Positions 38,825 to 48,120 of a DNA stretch of 64,000 bases are shown here, in pieces. The notes below the pieces were generated by a model, which did no database searches, was not told the DNA's origin, and worked only from the letters and a program-made list of their open reading frames with translations. Every line of letters starts with the position of its first letter. Position 1 is the stretch's first letter. This stretch comes from Streptomyces akebiae. Lineage in GTDB: Bacteria; Actinomycetota; Actinomycetes; Streptomycetales; Streptomycetaceae. A program made the position numbers and the translations under genes. The stretch covers positions 2,976,001 to 3,040,000 of the forward strand of contig NZ_CP080647.1 in the NCBI RefSeq assembly GCF_019599145.1, in the 5' to 3' direction.

Positions 38825-41800
38825 CTAACGCAGCCGCTGGCTGATCACCTTCGAGACGCCGTCTCCCTGCATGGACACGCCGTACAGCGCGTCGGCGACC
38901 TCCATGGTCCGCTTCTGGTGGGTGATCACGATCAGCTGCGACGCCTCCTGCAGCTCCTGCATGATCCGGATCAGCCGCTGGAGGTTGGTGTCGTCGAGCG
39001 CCGCCTCGACCTCGTCCATCACATAGAACGGGCTGGGCCGCGCCTTGAAGATCGACACCAGCATGGCGACGGCGGTCAGGGACCGCTCCCCGCCCGAGAG
39101 CAGCGACAGCCGCTTGACCTTCTTCCCCGGGGGCCGGGCCTCCACGTCGACACCGGTGGTGAGCATGTTGTCCGGATCGGTGAGGATCAGCCGTCCCTCG
39201 CCGCCGGGGAAGAGTCGACCGAACACCCCCTCGAACTCCCGGGCGGTGTCCCAGTACGCCTCGGTGAAGACCTGCTCGACCCGCTCGTCGACCTCCTTCA
39301 CCACCTGCAGCAGATCGGCGCGGGTCTTCTTCAGATCCTCCAGCTGCTCGCTGAGGAACTTGTGCCGCTCCTCCAGTGCCGCGAACTCCTCCAGCGCCAG
39401 CGGATTGACCTTGCCGAGCTGCTGGTACGCCCGCTCGGCCGCCTTGAGCCGCTTCTCCTGCTCGGCGCGGTGGAACGTCTTCGGCTGGTTGCGGGGATGC
39501 TCCGGGTCCTCCGGCAGCTCCTCCCCCTCCGCCGGAGGCGACGGCGGCACGAGCTGGTCGGGCCCGTACTCCGCGATCAGCCCCTCCGGTTCGACGCCCA
39601 ACTCCTCCAGCGCCTTGGTCTCCAGCTGCTCGATCCGCATCCGCTTCTCGGCGCCGAGCACCTCGCCCCGATGGACGGAGTCGGTCAGCTTGTCCAACTC
39701 CGTCTTGAGGCCGCGCCCCTCGTCACGGGCCTGCCCGAGCTCCTGCTCGCGGCGCGCCTTGGCCGCGTCGGCGGCGGTGCGCTCCCGCTCCGCGCGGGCC
39801 AGGGAGACCTCGACGTGACGGAGCAGCTGCCGGGCGCCGGAGGCGACGGCCTCGGCCACGGCGGCCTCGTGCCGCAGCCGTGCCCTGCGCTGTTCGGCCC
39901 GCGCCCGTGCCTCGCGCTCGGCGCGCGCGGCGCGGTCGAGCGAATCAGCCCGCCCCGCGAGCGCCTTGACCCGCTCCTCGTGCGTCCGCACCTGGAGCCG
40001 GGCCTCCATCTCGGTCTGCCGCGCGTTGGCCCCGTCCGCCGCGAGCCGATCCCGTACGTAGGTGTCCGGCTCCTCCTCGACGGGCATCTCCTCGGCCACC
40101 GCGAGCCGTTCGGCCAGCTCCTCGGCATCCTGTACGGCCTTGTCGAGCGCCTCCTGGGCGCGTGCGGCGGCGGCCGTGGACCGCTCGGCCTCTCCGGCGG
40201 CGCCCCGCGCCTGCCCGGCCAGGCGCCCGAGTTGCTGGGCGACCGCGGACTTCTCCCGCTCGCCCGCCCGGCGCCGCTCCCCCAGCTCCTCCACGGCCCC
40301 GGCCCGCTCCCGGCGCAGCTCGACCGCGTTCTGCTGGGCCTCGGCCAGCTCCTCGCACCGTACGGCCAGCTCCTCCAGCTCGGCCGCCGCCTCGTCGACG
40401 GCGGCCTGCACCTCCAGCAGGCTCGGTGCCCCGGCCGAGCCGCCGTGGGCGAAGTGGGCCCCGAGCAGGTCGCCTTCGGCGGTGACGGCGGTGAGGTCCG
40501 GGCGGGCGTAGACAAGGTCTTCGGCGTCTTCGAGGGTGTCCACGACGACGATGTCGCGCAGCAGTCGACGTACGGCCGGCATCAGGTCGGAAGGGCCGCG
40601 GACCAGGTCGGTCGCCCGTTGCCCGGTGGGGAGCGGCGGCTGCGCGGGGGATGCCGTGAAAGGCCGTTGTCCGTCTGCGGGATCGTCGTGGCCGGTCGCG
40701 CCGTTCCCCGTGCCCCGTTGGAGCGGTGCTGCCGCCGGGCGCGGTGTCAGGTCCTCCGGTGCCCCCGCCAGCAGCAGGGCCGCCCGGCCCGCGTCCTGCT
40801 TGCGCAGCAGGCGGATGGCCTCGGCGGCGGAGGCCGGGGTGGTCACGGCGATCGCGTCGGCAGCCGCGCCGAAGGCCGCCGCCAGGGCGACCTCGTGACC
40901 GGGGGTGACCGTCAGGAGCTCGGCGGCCGGACCCAGCAATCCCGCCAGCCGGTCCTTCGCGGTGAGCAGCGCGCCCGTGCCGTCCTTGCGGCGCAGGCCC
41001 AGGGCGAGGGCTTCGTGGCGGGCCTGGGTGGCGGCGCGGCGGCGTTCGGCTGTGGTCGTGGCGTCGCGGGCGGCGGCGAGGGCGCTCTCGGCCTCGGCCA
41101 GGGCGCGCTTCGCGGCGTCGTGCCGTTCGGCCAGGTCGGAGTCGTCGGCGTCGAGGTGGTCGACCTCGGCCTTGAGCGCCTCGTACTCCTCCTGGGCGGC
41201 GGCGGCCCGTTCCCGCGCCTCGTCGCGGGCGGCGGCGAGGCGGTCGATCTCGGACTGGGCGGAGGCCGCCCGGGAGCGGGCGGCGTTGACCTGGCCGCCC
41301 AGGCGGGCGAGGCTCTCGCGGCGGTCGGCGATGGAGCGGGCGACGTCCTTCAGCCGACGCTCCTCGACCATCAGTTCGCGCTCCAGTTCGGCGCGGTGCT
41401 CGACCGTGTCCTCCAGGGCACGCTCGGCCGCTTCGAGAGCCGCTTCGAGTTCGGCCTCCTGCTCGCGGACGCGGGCGGCCTCGCGCTCCATGTCCTCCGG
41501 ATCCCGGCCGCGCCGCTCCTCGGGGGGCGCGGAGGTGGCGCTCTTGACCCGGGCGTCGGCCAGGGAGATCGTGCCGCGCACCCGTTCGGCGAGCTGCGAC
41601 AGCTCGTACCAGGTCTCCTGGGCGCGCTGGAGGCGCGGGGTCAGCCGGCGCACCTCGCCCTCCAGGTGGGCCTCCCGCTGGAGCGCCTTCTTCAGCTCGG
41701 TCTCGGCGGCCTCCTTGCGCTGCTTCAGCGCGGCCTCGTCGGCGACCTCCGTACGGAGCGCCGCGTGGAGGCGTACGAGGTCGTCGGCGAGCAGTCGCAG

Positions 41801-42478
41801 GCGTGCGTCGCGCAGGTCGGCCTGGATGACGGCGGCCCGGCGGGCGACAGCGGCCTGGCGGCCCAGCGGCTTGAGCTGGCGGCGGAGTTCGTCGGTGAGG
41901 TCCTGGACGCGGGCCAGGTTGGCCTGCATGGCGTCCAGTTTCCGGAGCGCCTTCTCCTTGCGCTTGCGGTGCTTGAGGACCCCGGCGGCCTCCTCGATGA
42001 ACGCGCGGCGGCCCATGGGGTCGGCGTGCAGGACGGAGTCGAGCTGCCCCTGGCCGACGATGACGTGCATCTCGCGGCCGATGCCGGAGTCGGAGAGCAG
42101 GTCCTGGATGTCGAGGAGACGGCAGGTGTCGCCGTTGATCTGGTACTCGCTGCCGCCGTTGCGGAACATGATCCGCGTGATCGTGACCTCGGAGTACTCG
42201 ATGGGGAGGGCCCCGTCGGAGTTGTCGATGGTCAGGGACACCTCCGCGCGGCCGAGCGGGGGACGGCCGGTGGTGCCGGCGAAGATGACGTCCTCCATCT
42301 TGCCGCCGCGCAGCGATTTGGCGCCCTGCTCGCCCATGACCCAGCTGAGCGCGTCCACGACGTTGGACTTGCCCGAACCGTTGGGCCCGACGACGCACGT
42401 GATGCCCGGTTCGAACCGGAGCGTGGTCGCCGAGGCGAACGATTTGAACCCTCGGAGGGTCAGGGCCTTGAGGTGCAC
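38825..42478 (-). CDS. smc: Chromosome segregation ATPase SMC
   Basis: 1217 residues from GTG 42478 (VHLKALTLRGFKSFASAT); an extension to 42553 is unlikely. Walker A GPNGSGKSNVVDAL near residue 33; coiled-coil arms with many Ala/Glu/Arg heptads (about 170-500 and 690-1020); hinge in between; C-terminal ABC signature LSGGERSLTAVAM, Walker B YVMDEVEAALDD. It organises the chromosome together with ScpA/B. About residues 576-619 form a Pro/Gly/Thr-rich insert in the hinge encoded by DNA similar to a dispersed repeat. Confidence 0.96.
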   Translation of the reverse strand: MHLKALTLRGFKSFASATTLRFEPGITCVVGPNGSGKSNVVDALSWVMGEQGAKSLRGGKMEDVIFAGTTGRPPLGRAEVSLTIDNSDGALPIEYSEVTITRIMFRNGGSEYQINGDTCRLLDIQDLLSDSGIGREMHVIVGQGQLDSVLHADPMGRRAFIEEAAGVLKHRKRKEKALRKLDAMQANLARVQDLTDELRRQLKPLGRQAAVARRAAVIQADLRDARLRLLADDLVRLHAALRTEVADEAALKQRKEAAETELKKALQREAHLEGEVRRLTPRLQRAQETWYELSQLAERVRGTISLADARVKSATSAPPEERRGRDPEDMEREAARVREQEAELEAALEAAERALEDTVEHRAELERELMVEERRLKDVARSIADRRESLARLGGQVNAARSRAASAQSEIDRLAAARDEARERAAAAQEEYEALKAEVDHLDADDSDLAERHDAAKRALAEAESALAAARDATTTAERRRAATQARHEALALGLRRKDGTGALLTAKDRLAGLLGPAAELLTVTPGHEVALAAAFGAAADAIAVTTPASAAEAIRLLRKQDAGRAALLLAGAPEDLTPRPAAAPLQRGTGNGATGHDDPADGQRPFTASPAQPPLPTGQRATDLVRGPSDLMPAVRRLLRDIVVVDTLEDAEDLVYARPDLTAVTAEGDLLGAHFAHGGSAGAPSLLEVQAAVDEAAAELEELAVRCEELAEAQQNAVELRRERAGAVEELGERRRAGEREKSAVAQQLGRLAGQARGAAGEAERSTAAAARAQEALDKAVQDAEELAERLAVAEEMPVEEEPDTYVRDRLAADGANARQTEMEARLQVRTHEERVKALAGRADSLDRAARAEREARARAEQRRARLRHEAAVAEAVASGARQLLRHVEVSLARAERERTAADAAKARREQELGQARDEGRGLKTELDKLTDSVHRGEVLGAEKRMRIEQLETKALEELGVEPEGLIAEYGPDQLVPPSPPAEGEELPEDPEHPRNQPKTFHRAEQEKRLKAAERAYQQLGKVNPLALEEFAALEERHKFLSEQLEDLKKTRADLLQVVKEVDERVEQVFTEAYWDTAREFEGVFGRLFPGGEGRLILTDPDNMLTTGVDVEARPPGKKVKRLSLLSGGERSLTAVAMLVSIFKARPSPFYVMDEVEAALDDTNLQRLIRIMQELQEASQLIVITHQKRTMEVADALYGVSMQGDGVSKVISQRLR
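40661..40720. repeat. Dispersed-repeat-like segment inside the smc hinge
   Basis: Contains gttccccgtgcccc (40703-40716), which is identical to a 14-nt stretch upstream of rsmD (50494-50507) and 13/14 identical to the arm at 58941-58954. The preceding tctgcgggatcgtcgtgg...ggtcgcgc matches my memory of a common Streptomyces interspersed repeat. It is in frame and encodes the extra hinge loop. Confidence 0.5.
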
Positions 42479-42613
42479 GGCGCTGGACTCTACCTTCCGG
42501 CCTTGTCTCACTCCATGAACGCGCGGTTTCGCCCATGAACGTGCAGGGCACATCAGACGTTAAAGAGGGTGAGGTAGGTCGGGGGCCGAGCCGGGGACTC
42601 GGGGACAGAAAGA

Positions 42614-42640
42614 AGGGACGCCTCTAGAGAAGGCGTCCCT
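42614..42640 (-). terminator. Intrinsic terminator after the small coiled-coil gene
   Basis: Perfect 10-bp arms AGGGACGCCT (42614-42623) / AGGCGTCCCT (42631-42640), 7-nt loop; on the minus strand the stem is followed by TTCTTTCTGT, a real U-rich tail, rare in this window. Confidence 0.85.
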
Positions 42641-42712
42641 TGCAGATCTGACAACTTAGCGGTTGATACGGGCAGCCCAACCACTGCTGTCTGTCGTGGT
42701 GCGATGCAGTGA

Positions 42713-42913
42713 TCAGGTGAGCGCAGGCTCCGCCTGGCGTGCGTCGAGCTCCATGAGCGAGTCGTGAGAAGCGGCAGCCGTCAACGCGTCGTTCTCCGCC
42801 TGGATTCGTCCGAGCTCGGATTCCAGGTCCTGGACACGCTGCTGGAGCCGTCGCATCTCGGCGAGGAGTCGCGGGTCGGAGCCGCCGACGTAACCGAGAA
42901 GCGCCTTTGCCAT
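42713..42913 (-). CDS. Small coiled-coil protein, function unknown
   Basis: 66 residues from ATG 42913 (MAKALLGYVGGSDPRLLAEM), with GGAGGA upstream. After a conserved-looking GYVGGSDPRLL start, residues 20-50 form a heptad coiled coil (RRLQQRVQDLESELGRIQAENDAL). I do not recognise the family with certainty; related short proteins are common in actinobacteria. It stands between smc and acyP, has its own promoter region (TTGACC near 43074 on the minus strand) and a strong terminator, so it is a monocistronic, expressed gene. Confidence 0.7.
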   Translation of the reverse strand: MAKALLGYVGGSDPRLLAEMRRLQQRVQDLESELGRIQAENDALTAAASHDSLMELDARQAEPALT

Positions 42914-43314
42914 GATGGATGGTCCTCCACACTGAGTGACCGACCGAAGCGGTGTGGGTCGTGAGGGAATCGCACCCGTGATGCTTGGCACTGTTGAGTT
43001 TTTGCTGCTGTCTCCATGCCAAACAGCTAAGGTGCGCGGGGTTGCTTTTAGCGTCTCACCAAAAAGTTTGACGGTCAACACGATCACGCCCCGCATCGGC
43101 GGGCACCCCGTTGCCGCGCGGCCCCGATCGGGCGGCGCTGCGGCGATTCCGGGACCTCTCCTGGCCGGCGGAGCGAGGGGGTCATCCTTTCTGCGGAGCC
43201 TGCCATGACAAACCTGTCTTGGCAATCACCTGCACATTTCTGGTTTGTGCATGCTCCTGACATATGCCGGTGGCGCTCCTCTCCACTCTTGCGCGACTCG
43301 CTCAGCCGAGGTGC
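42914..43314. other. Leader/spacer between small gene and acyP
   Basis: About 400 nt. It carries the probable promoter of the small gene: a palindrome TTGACGGTCAA (43068-43078), containing a -35-like TTGACC on the minus strand, followed after ~18 nt by a weak -10. The segment 42990-43080 is clearly less GC-rich than the genes. No coding frame is convincing. Confidence 0.4.
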
Positions 43315-43596
43315 TCAGCGGATGGCGAAGCTCTCGTACCCCCCTCGCGGTGTGTCCCAGATCTCGGTCACACCCACCACGCGCCCGGGCGTGTCGTCAC
43401 CCTGGAGCCACTCCAGCAGCTCCTGACACGCCTCGCGCGGGCCCTCGGCGACCACCTGGACCCGCCCGTCGGCCAAATTGAGAGCAAAACCACTCAGGCC
43501 CCCGATCTCCAGGGCCCTGGCCCGCGTGAACCAGCGGAAACCCACACCTTGCACCCGTCCACGCACCCAGGCGACCAGCCGTACATCCTCGCTCAT
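43315..43596 (-). CDS. acyP: Acylphosphatase
   Basis: 93 residues, normal size. Hydrolyses acyl phosphates such as carbamoyl phosphate. Phosphate loop [13 protein letters not shown] with catalytic Arg and the conserved Asn in [11 protein letters not shown] are present. Lies divergent to the CAP-domain gene. Confidence 0.95.
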   Translation of the reverse strand: MSEDVRLVAWVRGRVQGVGFRWFTRARALEIGGLSGFALNLADGRVQVVAEGPREACQELLEWLQGDDTPGRVVGVTEIWDTPRGGYESFAIR

Positions 43597-43672
43597 GCCT
43601 GCACGCTAACGGGCCAATGTCTCCTGGGCCTCTCCCTCCCCTGGCGCCATGCTGTACCGTCCCCACCCAATG

Positions 43673-43707
43673 AATCTCATATGAAACTCACTCCTTCGTG
43701 TGAGATT
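43673..43707. repeat. AT-rich inverted repeat in the acyP/CAP spacer
   Basis: AATCTCA (43673-43679) / TGAGATT (43701-43707) with a loop of 21 nt; AACGTTGAC occurs twice shortly after (about 43727 and 43744). Likely promoter or operator region of the CAP gene. Confidence 0.35.
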
Positions 43708-43786
43708 CGTGAAGACGACAATCACAACGTTGACGAACTCCCCAACGTTGACCGCAGGACACCGCAAGGACGAGGAAGGCCAAGAC

Positions 43787-44773
43787 ATGGGACGCCACCG
43801 ACGCTCCGCCGCCGGCCGCGCCGCCAGGGGGGGCCGCGCCGCCGGGGTCACTGACAGGGGCTTCGTTCCCGAGGAGCCGCACTACGGTCCGGAGAACCTG
43901 TACGGGTTCGCGGCGTTCCTGGAGGCCGACGCCCAGGCCGCTTCGCGGGCAGGCGGATCGCGCCGCCGCAAGAAGAAGACCGTGACGCCTGTGAAGACCG
44001 GTCTCCTCGGTGTCTCCGCCGCCGTCGCCCTCGGCACCGTCGCGGTGGCCACCGGCGTGCTGCCGGGCGGCGATCAGTACACGGTCAGCGGGGGCAACGC
44101 CAACGAGACCGTGGTGCCCGCCGGCTCGCCGACGGGTGCGGCGGCCCAGCAGGGCGGTACGGACGGCGCCGCGCAGGAACAGCGCGAGGACGAGTCCACC
44201 AGCCGCGACGCCGAGCGCGAGGCCTCCCCGTCGAACACCCCTGCCCCCTCGACGCCCCCGTCCGAGAAGAAGCCCGCCGAAGAGGCGGACAAGGGCTCCG
44301 GTTCGCAGAAGACCAAGACGCCGTCCGAGAAGCCCCCCAAGGAGAAGGAGAAGGGGAAGGAGAAGGACACCACTTCTCCGGCGGAACTCTCCTCCGAGAC
44401 CCAGGCCGAGGCCGCGGTCCTCCTGTTGGTCAACGAGGAGCGGGCCAAGGCGGGCTGCCAGCCGGTCGCGGCCAACAGCGACCTGGCGAAGCTGGCCGAG
44501 GCGTTCAGCGAGGACATGGCCCTGCGCGGCTTCTTCGACCACACCGACCCCGACGGCTCCGACCCGTGGGACCGCGCGGCCGCCCTCGGGATCACGGGCC
44601 TCGGCGGCGAGAACATCGCCCGCGGCCAGGCGACCGCCGAGGCGGTCATGGAGGCCTGGATGAACAGCCCCGGCCACCGGGCGAACATCCTGAACTGCGA
44701 CTTCAAGACCCTCGGGGTCGGCGTCCACCTGGGTGACGGCGGACCCTGGTGGACGCAGGACTTCGGCTACTAG
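43787..44773 (+). CDS. CAP-superfamily (SCP/PR1) secreted protein
   Basis: 328 residues from ATG 43787 (MGRHRRSAAGRAARGG). A membrane-spanning hydrophobic segment at ~68-85 follows a basic N-terminus; then ~110 residues of Pro/Ser/Lys/Glu low complexity (cell-wall-spanning linker); then a CAP domain (about 205-328) with LVNEERAKAGC, HTDPDGSDPWDRA, GENIARG, MNSPGHRANILN and a final GVGVHLGDGGPWWTQDFG. Role unknown; CAP proteins bind lipids or act in the envelope. Confidence 0.9.
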   Translation: MGRHRRSAAGRAARGGRAAGVTDRGFVPEEPHYGPENLYGFAAFLEADAQAASRAGGSRRRKKKTVTPVKTGLLGVSAAVALGTVAVATGVLPGGDQYTVSGGNANETVVPAGSPTGAAAQQGGTDGAAQEQREDESTSRDAEREASPSNTPAPSTPPSEKKPAEEADKGSGSQKTKTPSEKPPKEKEKGKEKDTTSPAELSSETQAEAAVLLLVNEERAKAGCQPVAANSDLAKLAEAFSEDMALRGFFDHTDPDGSDPWDRAAALGITGLGGENIARGQATAEAVMEAWMNSPGHRANILNCDFKTLGVGVHLGDGGPWWTQDFGY

Positions 44774-44820
44774 GACCCTTCCGAGGCTGAGGGCACCCGG
44801 CCCCGCACAGCTCGCATGTT

Positions 44821-44838
44821 CGAACGATCATTCGTTCG
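44821..44838. promoter_or_regulatory. Palindrome CGAACG...CGTTCG
   Basis: CGAACGATCATTCGTTCG: GAACG and CGTTC arms around ATCATT, 70-90 nt upstream of the HxlR gene. It resembles TetR-family operators of actinobacteria; no TetR gene lies beside it. Confidence 0.4.
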
Positions 44839-44852
44839 TCCATAGCTCAGCG

Positions 44853-44867
44853 CTAACCAGTAGTTAG
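44853..44867. promoter_or_regulatory. Palindrome CTAAC-CAGTA-GTTAG upstream of hxlR-like gene
   Basis: A perfect 5-bp inverted repeat with 5-nt spacer, about 45 nt from the HxlR start, probably its own operator. AGCGCT is also repeated at 44848-44853 and 44883-44888. Confidence 0.45.
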
Positions 44868-44910
44868 TGCAATCTTCTGGCTAGCGCTGTGCGGGAGTAT
44901 CCTCGATCGC

Positions 44911-45351
44911 ATGGAATCAGCCGTGCAGACCGGCGTCACGCCCGCGCGGGCCGCCACGGGTGCGGACGCCTTGGACGTCGACGAGCTGGCCTTCGACGTG
45001 TTCGCCAGGAACTGTCCCTCACGGGGCACACTGGAGCACGTCACGGGCCGCTGGGGCGTGCTCACCATGGGCGCGCTGCACGAGGGATCGCTCCGCTTCA
45101 ACGAGCTGCGCCGCCGCGTGGACGGCGTCAGCGAGAAGATGCTCTCCCAGACCCTGCACGCCCTGGAGCGCGACGGCCTCGTCCACCGCGACGCGCAGCC
45201 CACCAACCCGCCCCGCGTCGACTACACCCTCACCCCGCTCGGGCGCGAGGTCTCCGAGCGCCTGCTGGCCCTCATCACCTGCGTGGAGGACCGCATGGAG
45301 GATGTGCTCCGGTCCCGCGAGCGCTACGACGCGACGCGCGGCGCCCGCTGA
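44911..45351 (+). CDS. HxlR-family transcriptional regulator
   Basis: 146 residues. Winged helix with the HxlR hallmark: cysteine in [23 protein letters not shown] (Cys35), then [30 protein letters not shown]. The single Cys may sense electrophiles or disulfide stress. The gene ends 28 bp inside the convergent mutM gene. Confidence 0.9.
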   Translation: MESAVQTGVTPARAATGADALDVDELAFDVFARNCPSRGTLEHVTGRWGVLTMGALHEGSLRFNELRRRVDGVSEKMLSQTLHALERDGLVHRDAQPTNPPRVDYTLTPLGREVSERLLALITCVEDRMEDVLRSRERYDATRGAR

Positions 45352-46184
45352 CACGTCGGGCAGAAGTAGCTGGACCGGTTCATCCACGGCCGCCGCCGCA
45401 TCGGTGTGGCACAGCGGCGGCAGGGCAGCCCCTCACGGCCGTACGCGTCCAGCGACCGGTCGAAGTACCCCGACTCACCGTTCACGTTGACGTAGAGGCT
45501 GTCGAAGCTCGTGCCGCCCACCGCGAGGGCCGCGTTCATCACGTCCCGTACGTGGCCCAGGAGTTCGGTGGTGCGGGGGCGGGTGAAACCGGCCGTGGGG
45601 CGCTCGTAGTGGATCCTCGCCCGCCAGAGCGCCTCGTCCGCGTAGATGTTGCCGACCCCGCTGATCAACGACTGGTCCAGCAGGGCGCGTTTGATCGTCG
45701 TACGCTTCCGCCGCAGCGCCTGGTGGAAGGCCTCGGCGTCGAACTGCGGGTCGAGGGGGTCACGGGCGATGTGCGCGATGACGTCCGGCAGACCGTCGGG
45801 GGTGGTGTCGTGCAACGACAGTCCGCCGAAGGTGCGTTGGTCGACGAAGCGCAGTTCGGTGGCGAGGTCGTCCGCGAAGCGGACACGGATCCTGAGGTGC
45901 TTCTCGTCGACCGCGTCGTGCGGCTGCACGAGCAGCTGACCGCTCATGCCGAGGTGCGCGAGAACGGCGATCCCGGTGTCCTCCACGGGCAGCCACAGAT
46001 ACTTCCCGCGCCGGCTGGGCTCGCCGATGCGGCGGCCCTTGAGCCGGTGCGCGAAGTCCTCGGGACCGGCCAGGTGCCGGCGGATCGCCCGGGGGTGGAG
46101 CACCTCGACCTCGGCGACCGTCCGGTGAGCCACCCAGCGCTCCAGTCCGCGCCGGACGACCTCGACCTCGGGAAGTTCGGGCAC
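45324..46184 (-). CDS. mutM: Formamidopyrimidine-DNA glycosylase (Fpg)
   Basis: 286 residues. MPELPEVE start (catalytic Pro2, Glu3; Met removed), helix-two-turn-helix and a C-terminal zinc finger: CRRC...CPTC (C-x2-C-x16-C-x2-C). Removes 8-oxoguanine. Upstream lie rnc, rpmF and a DUF177 gene, in the common actinobacterial order. Its 3' end overlaps the HxlR gene by 28 bp. Confidence 0.96.
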   Translation of the reverse strand: MPELPEVEVVRRGLERWVAHRTVAEVEVLHPRAIRRHLAGPEDFAHRLKGRRIGEPSRRGKYLWLPVEDTGIAVLAHLGMSGQLLVQPHDAVDEKHLRIRVRFADDLATELRFVDQRTFGGLSLHDTTPDGLPDVIAHIARDPLDPQFDAEAFHQALRRKRTTIKRALLDQSLISGVGNIYADEALWRARIHYERPTAGFTRPRTTELLGHVRDVMNAALAVGGTSFDSLYVNVNGESGYFDRSLDAYGREGLPCRRCATPMRRRPWMNRSSYFCPTCQRAPRVAS

Positions 46185-46281
46185 AGGTCTCCTCCGGAGA
46201 GAGCGGGTGGGGTGACGTCGTAGGCCGGCTGCGGGTGGGTGGTGCGACCGTCGACGACCCGCACGCCTCCACGGACCGGCA

Positions 46282-46316
46282 CCGCCCCCGGATCCCCTCG
46301 CGGGGCCCGGGGGCGG
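46282..46316 (-). terminator. Terminator/attenuator between rnc and mutM
   Basis: CCGCCCCCGG (46282-46291) / CCGGGGGCGG (46307-46316) with an inner GCCCCGCGAGGGG stem. Confidence 0.6.
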
Positions 46317-46327
46317 CAGCCTCGGCG

Positions 46328-47146
46328 TCAGGCCGGGGCGGTGTCCGAAGGTGTGTCCGCGGTGTCGGCGGCCGAAGCCGCGGCGGCCTCGGCCGCCGCC
46401 TTCGCCCGCTCGTCCGCCGCGGAGCGGATCGCACGCCAGGCGGACTCGGCCGCCTGCTGCTCCGCTTCCTTCTTGCTGCGGCCGGTGCCGGTGCCGTACG
46501 AGACGCCTCCGACGCGGGCGGCAGCGGTGAAGGTCTTCTCGTGGTCGGGGCCGGTCTCCGTGACCAGGTACTCGGGCACGCCGAGTCCTTCGGTCGCGGT
46601 GAGCTCCTGGAGACTGGTCTTCCAGTCCAGGCCGGCTCCGAGGTTCGAGGACTTCTCGATCAGCGGGTCGAACAGGCGGTGCACCAGCTCCGCCGCGGAG
46701 TCGAGCCCCTGGTCGAGATAGACCGCACCGATCACCGCTTCGAGGGTGTCGGCGAGGATGGATGCCTTGTCCCGGCCACCTGTGCCCTCTTCACCGCGGC
46801 CGAGCCGGATGAAGGAGCCGAGGTCGAGCCCGCGGCCCACCTCCGCCAGCGCACGAGAGTTGACCACCGCGGCCCGCAGCTTGGCCAGTTGGCCTTCGGG
46901 CAGGTCGGGGTGGGTGCGGTACAGCGTGTCCGTGACCACGAGACCGAGGACGGAGTCCCCGAGGAACTCCAGGCGCTCGTTGGTGGGCAGGCCGCCGTTC
47001 TCGTACGCGTACGAACGGTGGGTCAGCGCACGCACCAGAAGGGCGGACTCGAGCTGATAGCCGAGCCGCCCTTCCAGAAGCGTGTGGGACGAGGCTGTGT
47101 TCTCCGCCTTTTTCTTGGCGTTGGTCTCCGCCTTGGCGTCAGACAT
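46328..47146 (-). CDS. rnc: Ribonuclease III
   Basis: 272 residues from ATG 47146 ([16 protein letters not shown]). RNase III signature [17 protein letters not shown] with the catalytic acidic residues and a C-terminal dsRNA-binding domain ([20 protein letters not shown]...); an Ala-rich tail follows. Cleaves double-stranded RNA; in S. coelicolor RNase III (AbsB) is needed for antibiotic production. Confidence 0.96.
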   Translation of the reverse strand: MSDAKAETNAKKKAENTASSHTLLEGRLGYQLESALLVRALTHRSYAYENGGLPTNERLEFLGDSVLGLVVTDTLYRTHPDLPEGQLAKLRAAVVNSRALAEVGRGLDLGSFIRLGRGEEGTGGRDKASILADTLEAVIGAVYLDQGLDSAAELVHRLFDPLIEKSSNLGAGLDWKTSLQELTATEGLGVPEYLVTETGPDHEKTFTAAARVGGVSYGTGTGRSKKEAEQQAAESAWRAIRSAADERAKAAAEAAAASAADTADTPSDTAPA

Positions 47147-47165
47147 AGAGCCTCTCACCAGCCGC

Positions 47166-47339
47166 TCAGACCTCGAGGACCTGGCGCTTGTTGTAAGTGC
47201 CGCAAGACGGGCACGCGATGTGCTGCAGCTTGGGCTCGTGGCAGCGCTCGCACGCAACCAGGGTGGGGACCGCAGCCTTCCACTGCGACCGGCGGTGGCG
47301 CGTGTTGCTGCGCGACATCTTCCGCTTCGGAACAGCCAC
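47166..47339 (-). CDS. rpmF: 50S ribosomal protein L32
   Basis: 57 residues from GTG 47339 ([20 protein letters not shown]). Contains a zinc-binding CERC...CPSC pair, thus the zinc-containing form. Lies 3 nt downstream of the DUF177 gene. Confidence 0.96.
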   Translation of the reverse strand: MAVPKRKMSRSNTRHRRSQWKAAVPTLVACERCHEPKLQHIACPSCGTYNKRQVLEV

Positions 47340-47341
47340 GG

Positions 47342-47995
47342 CTACTTCTCCTGCTTCTCGTCGACACCGGCTTCGGCGCCGCTCATCTCGTCCTTCTCGC
47401 CGTCTTCGAGTGAACCGGCGAGTCCCTGCAGTGCCGCCCAACGGATGTCGACGGCGTCGTGGTGGTGGTCCGGGTCGTCCGCGAGCCTGGCTCCACACTC
47501 GGAGCACAGGCCGGGGCAGTCGTCCTGGCACACCGGCTGCATCGGCAGTGCGAGCACCACCGCATCACGCAGCACGGGTTCGAGGTCGAACAGGCCGTCC
47601 TCGATGAAGAGCCTGTCCTCGTTTTCTGCGGATCCCTCGGCGTCGTCGGCCGGTTCCGCCTTGGGGCGGCCCCGGTCGTCGGCGTCAGGGTACGAGAACA
47701 TCTCCTGGAAGTCCGCTTCGAGCTCCAGCTCAAGCGGCTCCAGACACCTTACGCACTCCCCCTTGGCCCGTGCACGGGCGGTGCCTGTGACAAGCACACC
47801 TTCCATGACCGACTCCAGACGGAGTCCGAGCTCCACCGGGGCGCCTTCCGGCACTCCGATCACTCCCTGGATCCCGAGATCCTTGGGAGCGTCGATCTCA
47901 CGGGTCAGGCGCTGCAGCGCGCCAGGACGCCGCCCCAGCTCGTGTGTGTCGAACACGAGAGGGTTGCGGTGGTCGAGGCGGGCGTTCAGAGCCAT
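47342..47995 (-). CDS. DUF177/YceD family protein
   Basis: 217 residues from ATG 47995 ([20 protein letters not shown]). Contains CVRCLEPL and CPGLCSECG cysteine pairs; acidic elsewhere. YceD is thought to affect rRNA accumulation; it precedes rpmF in most bacteria. Longer frames through to 49132 are not the gene. Confidence 0.9.
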   Translation of the reverse strand: MALNARLDHRNPLVFDTHELGRRPGALQRLTREIDAPKDLGIQGVIGVPEGAPVELGLRLESVMEGVLVTGTARARAKGECVRCLEPLELELEADFQEMFSYPDADDRGRPKAEPADDAEGSAENEDRLFIEDGLFDLEPVLRDAVVLALPMQPVCQDDCPGLCSECGARLADDPDHHHDAVDIRWAALQGLAGSLEDGEKDEMSGAEAGVDEKQEK

Positions 47996-48120
47996 TCCTG
48001 CTTTCGATCTCGAAGCTTGAGGACGCCGCCCTCCGATGTTCCCGGGCAGCGTTGATCGCGGACGTACACGCGACCGAAGAGCCAGGATACTGGACCTTTC
48101 GCTCTCGGCCCAATCCGCTG

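Noticed and set aside
38918..42538. Open frame of 1206 codons on the plus strand opposite smc
   Set aside because: It is the mirror of smc caused by very high GC; composition is unlike protein and there is no family likeness.
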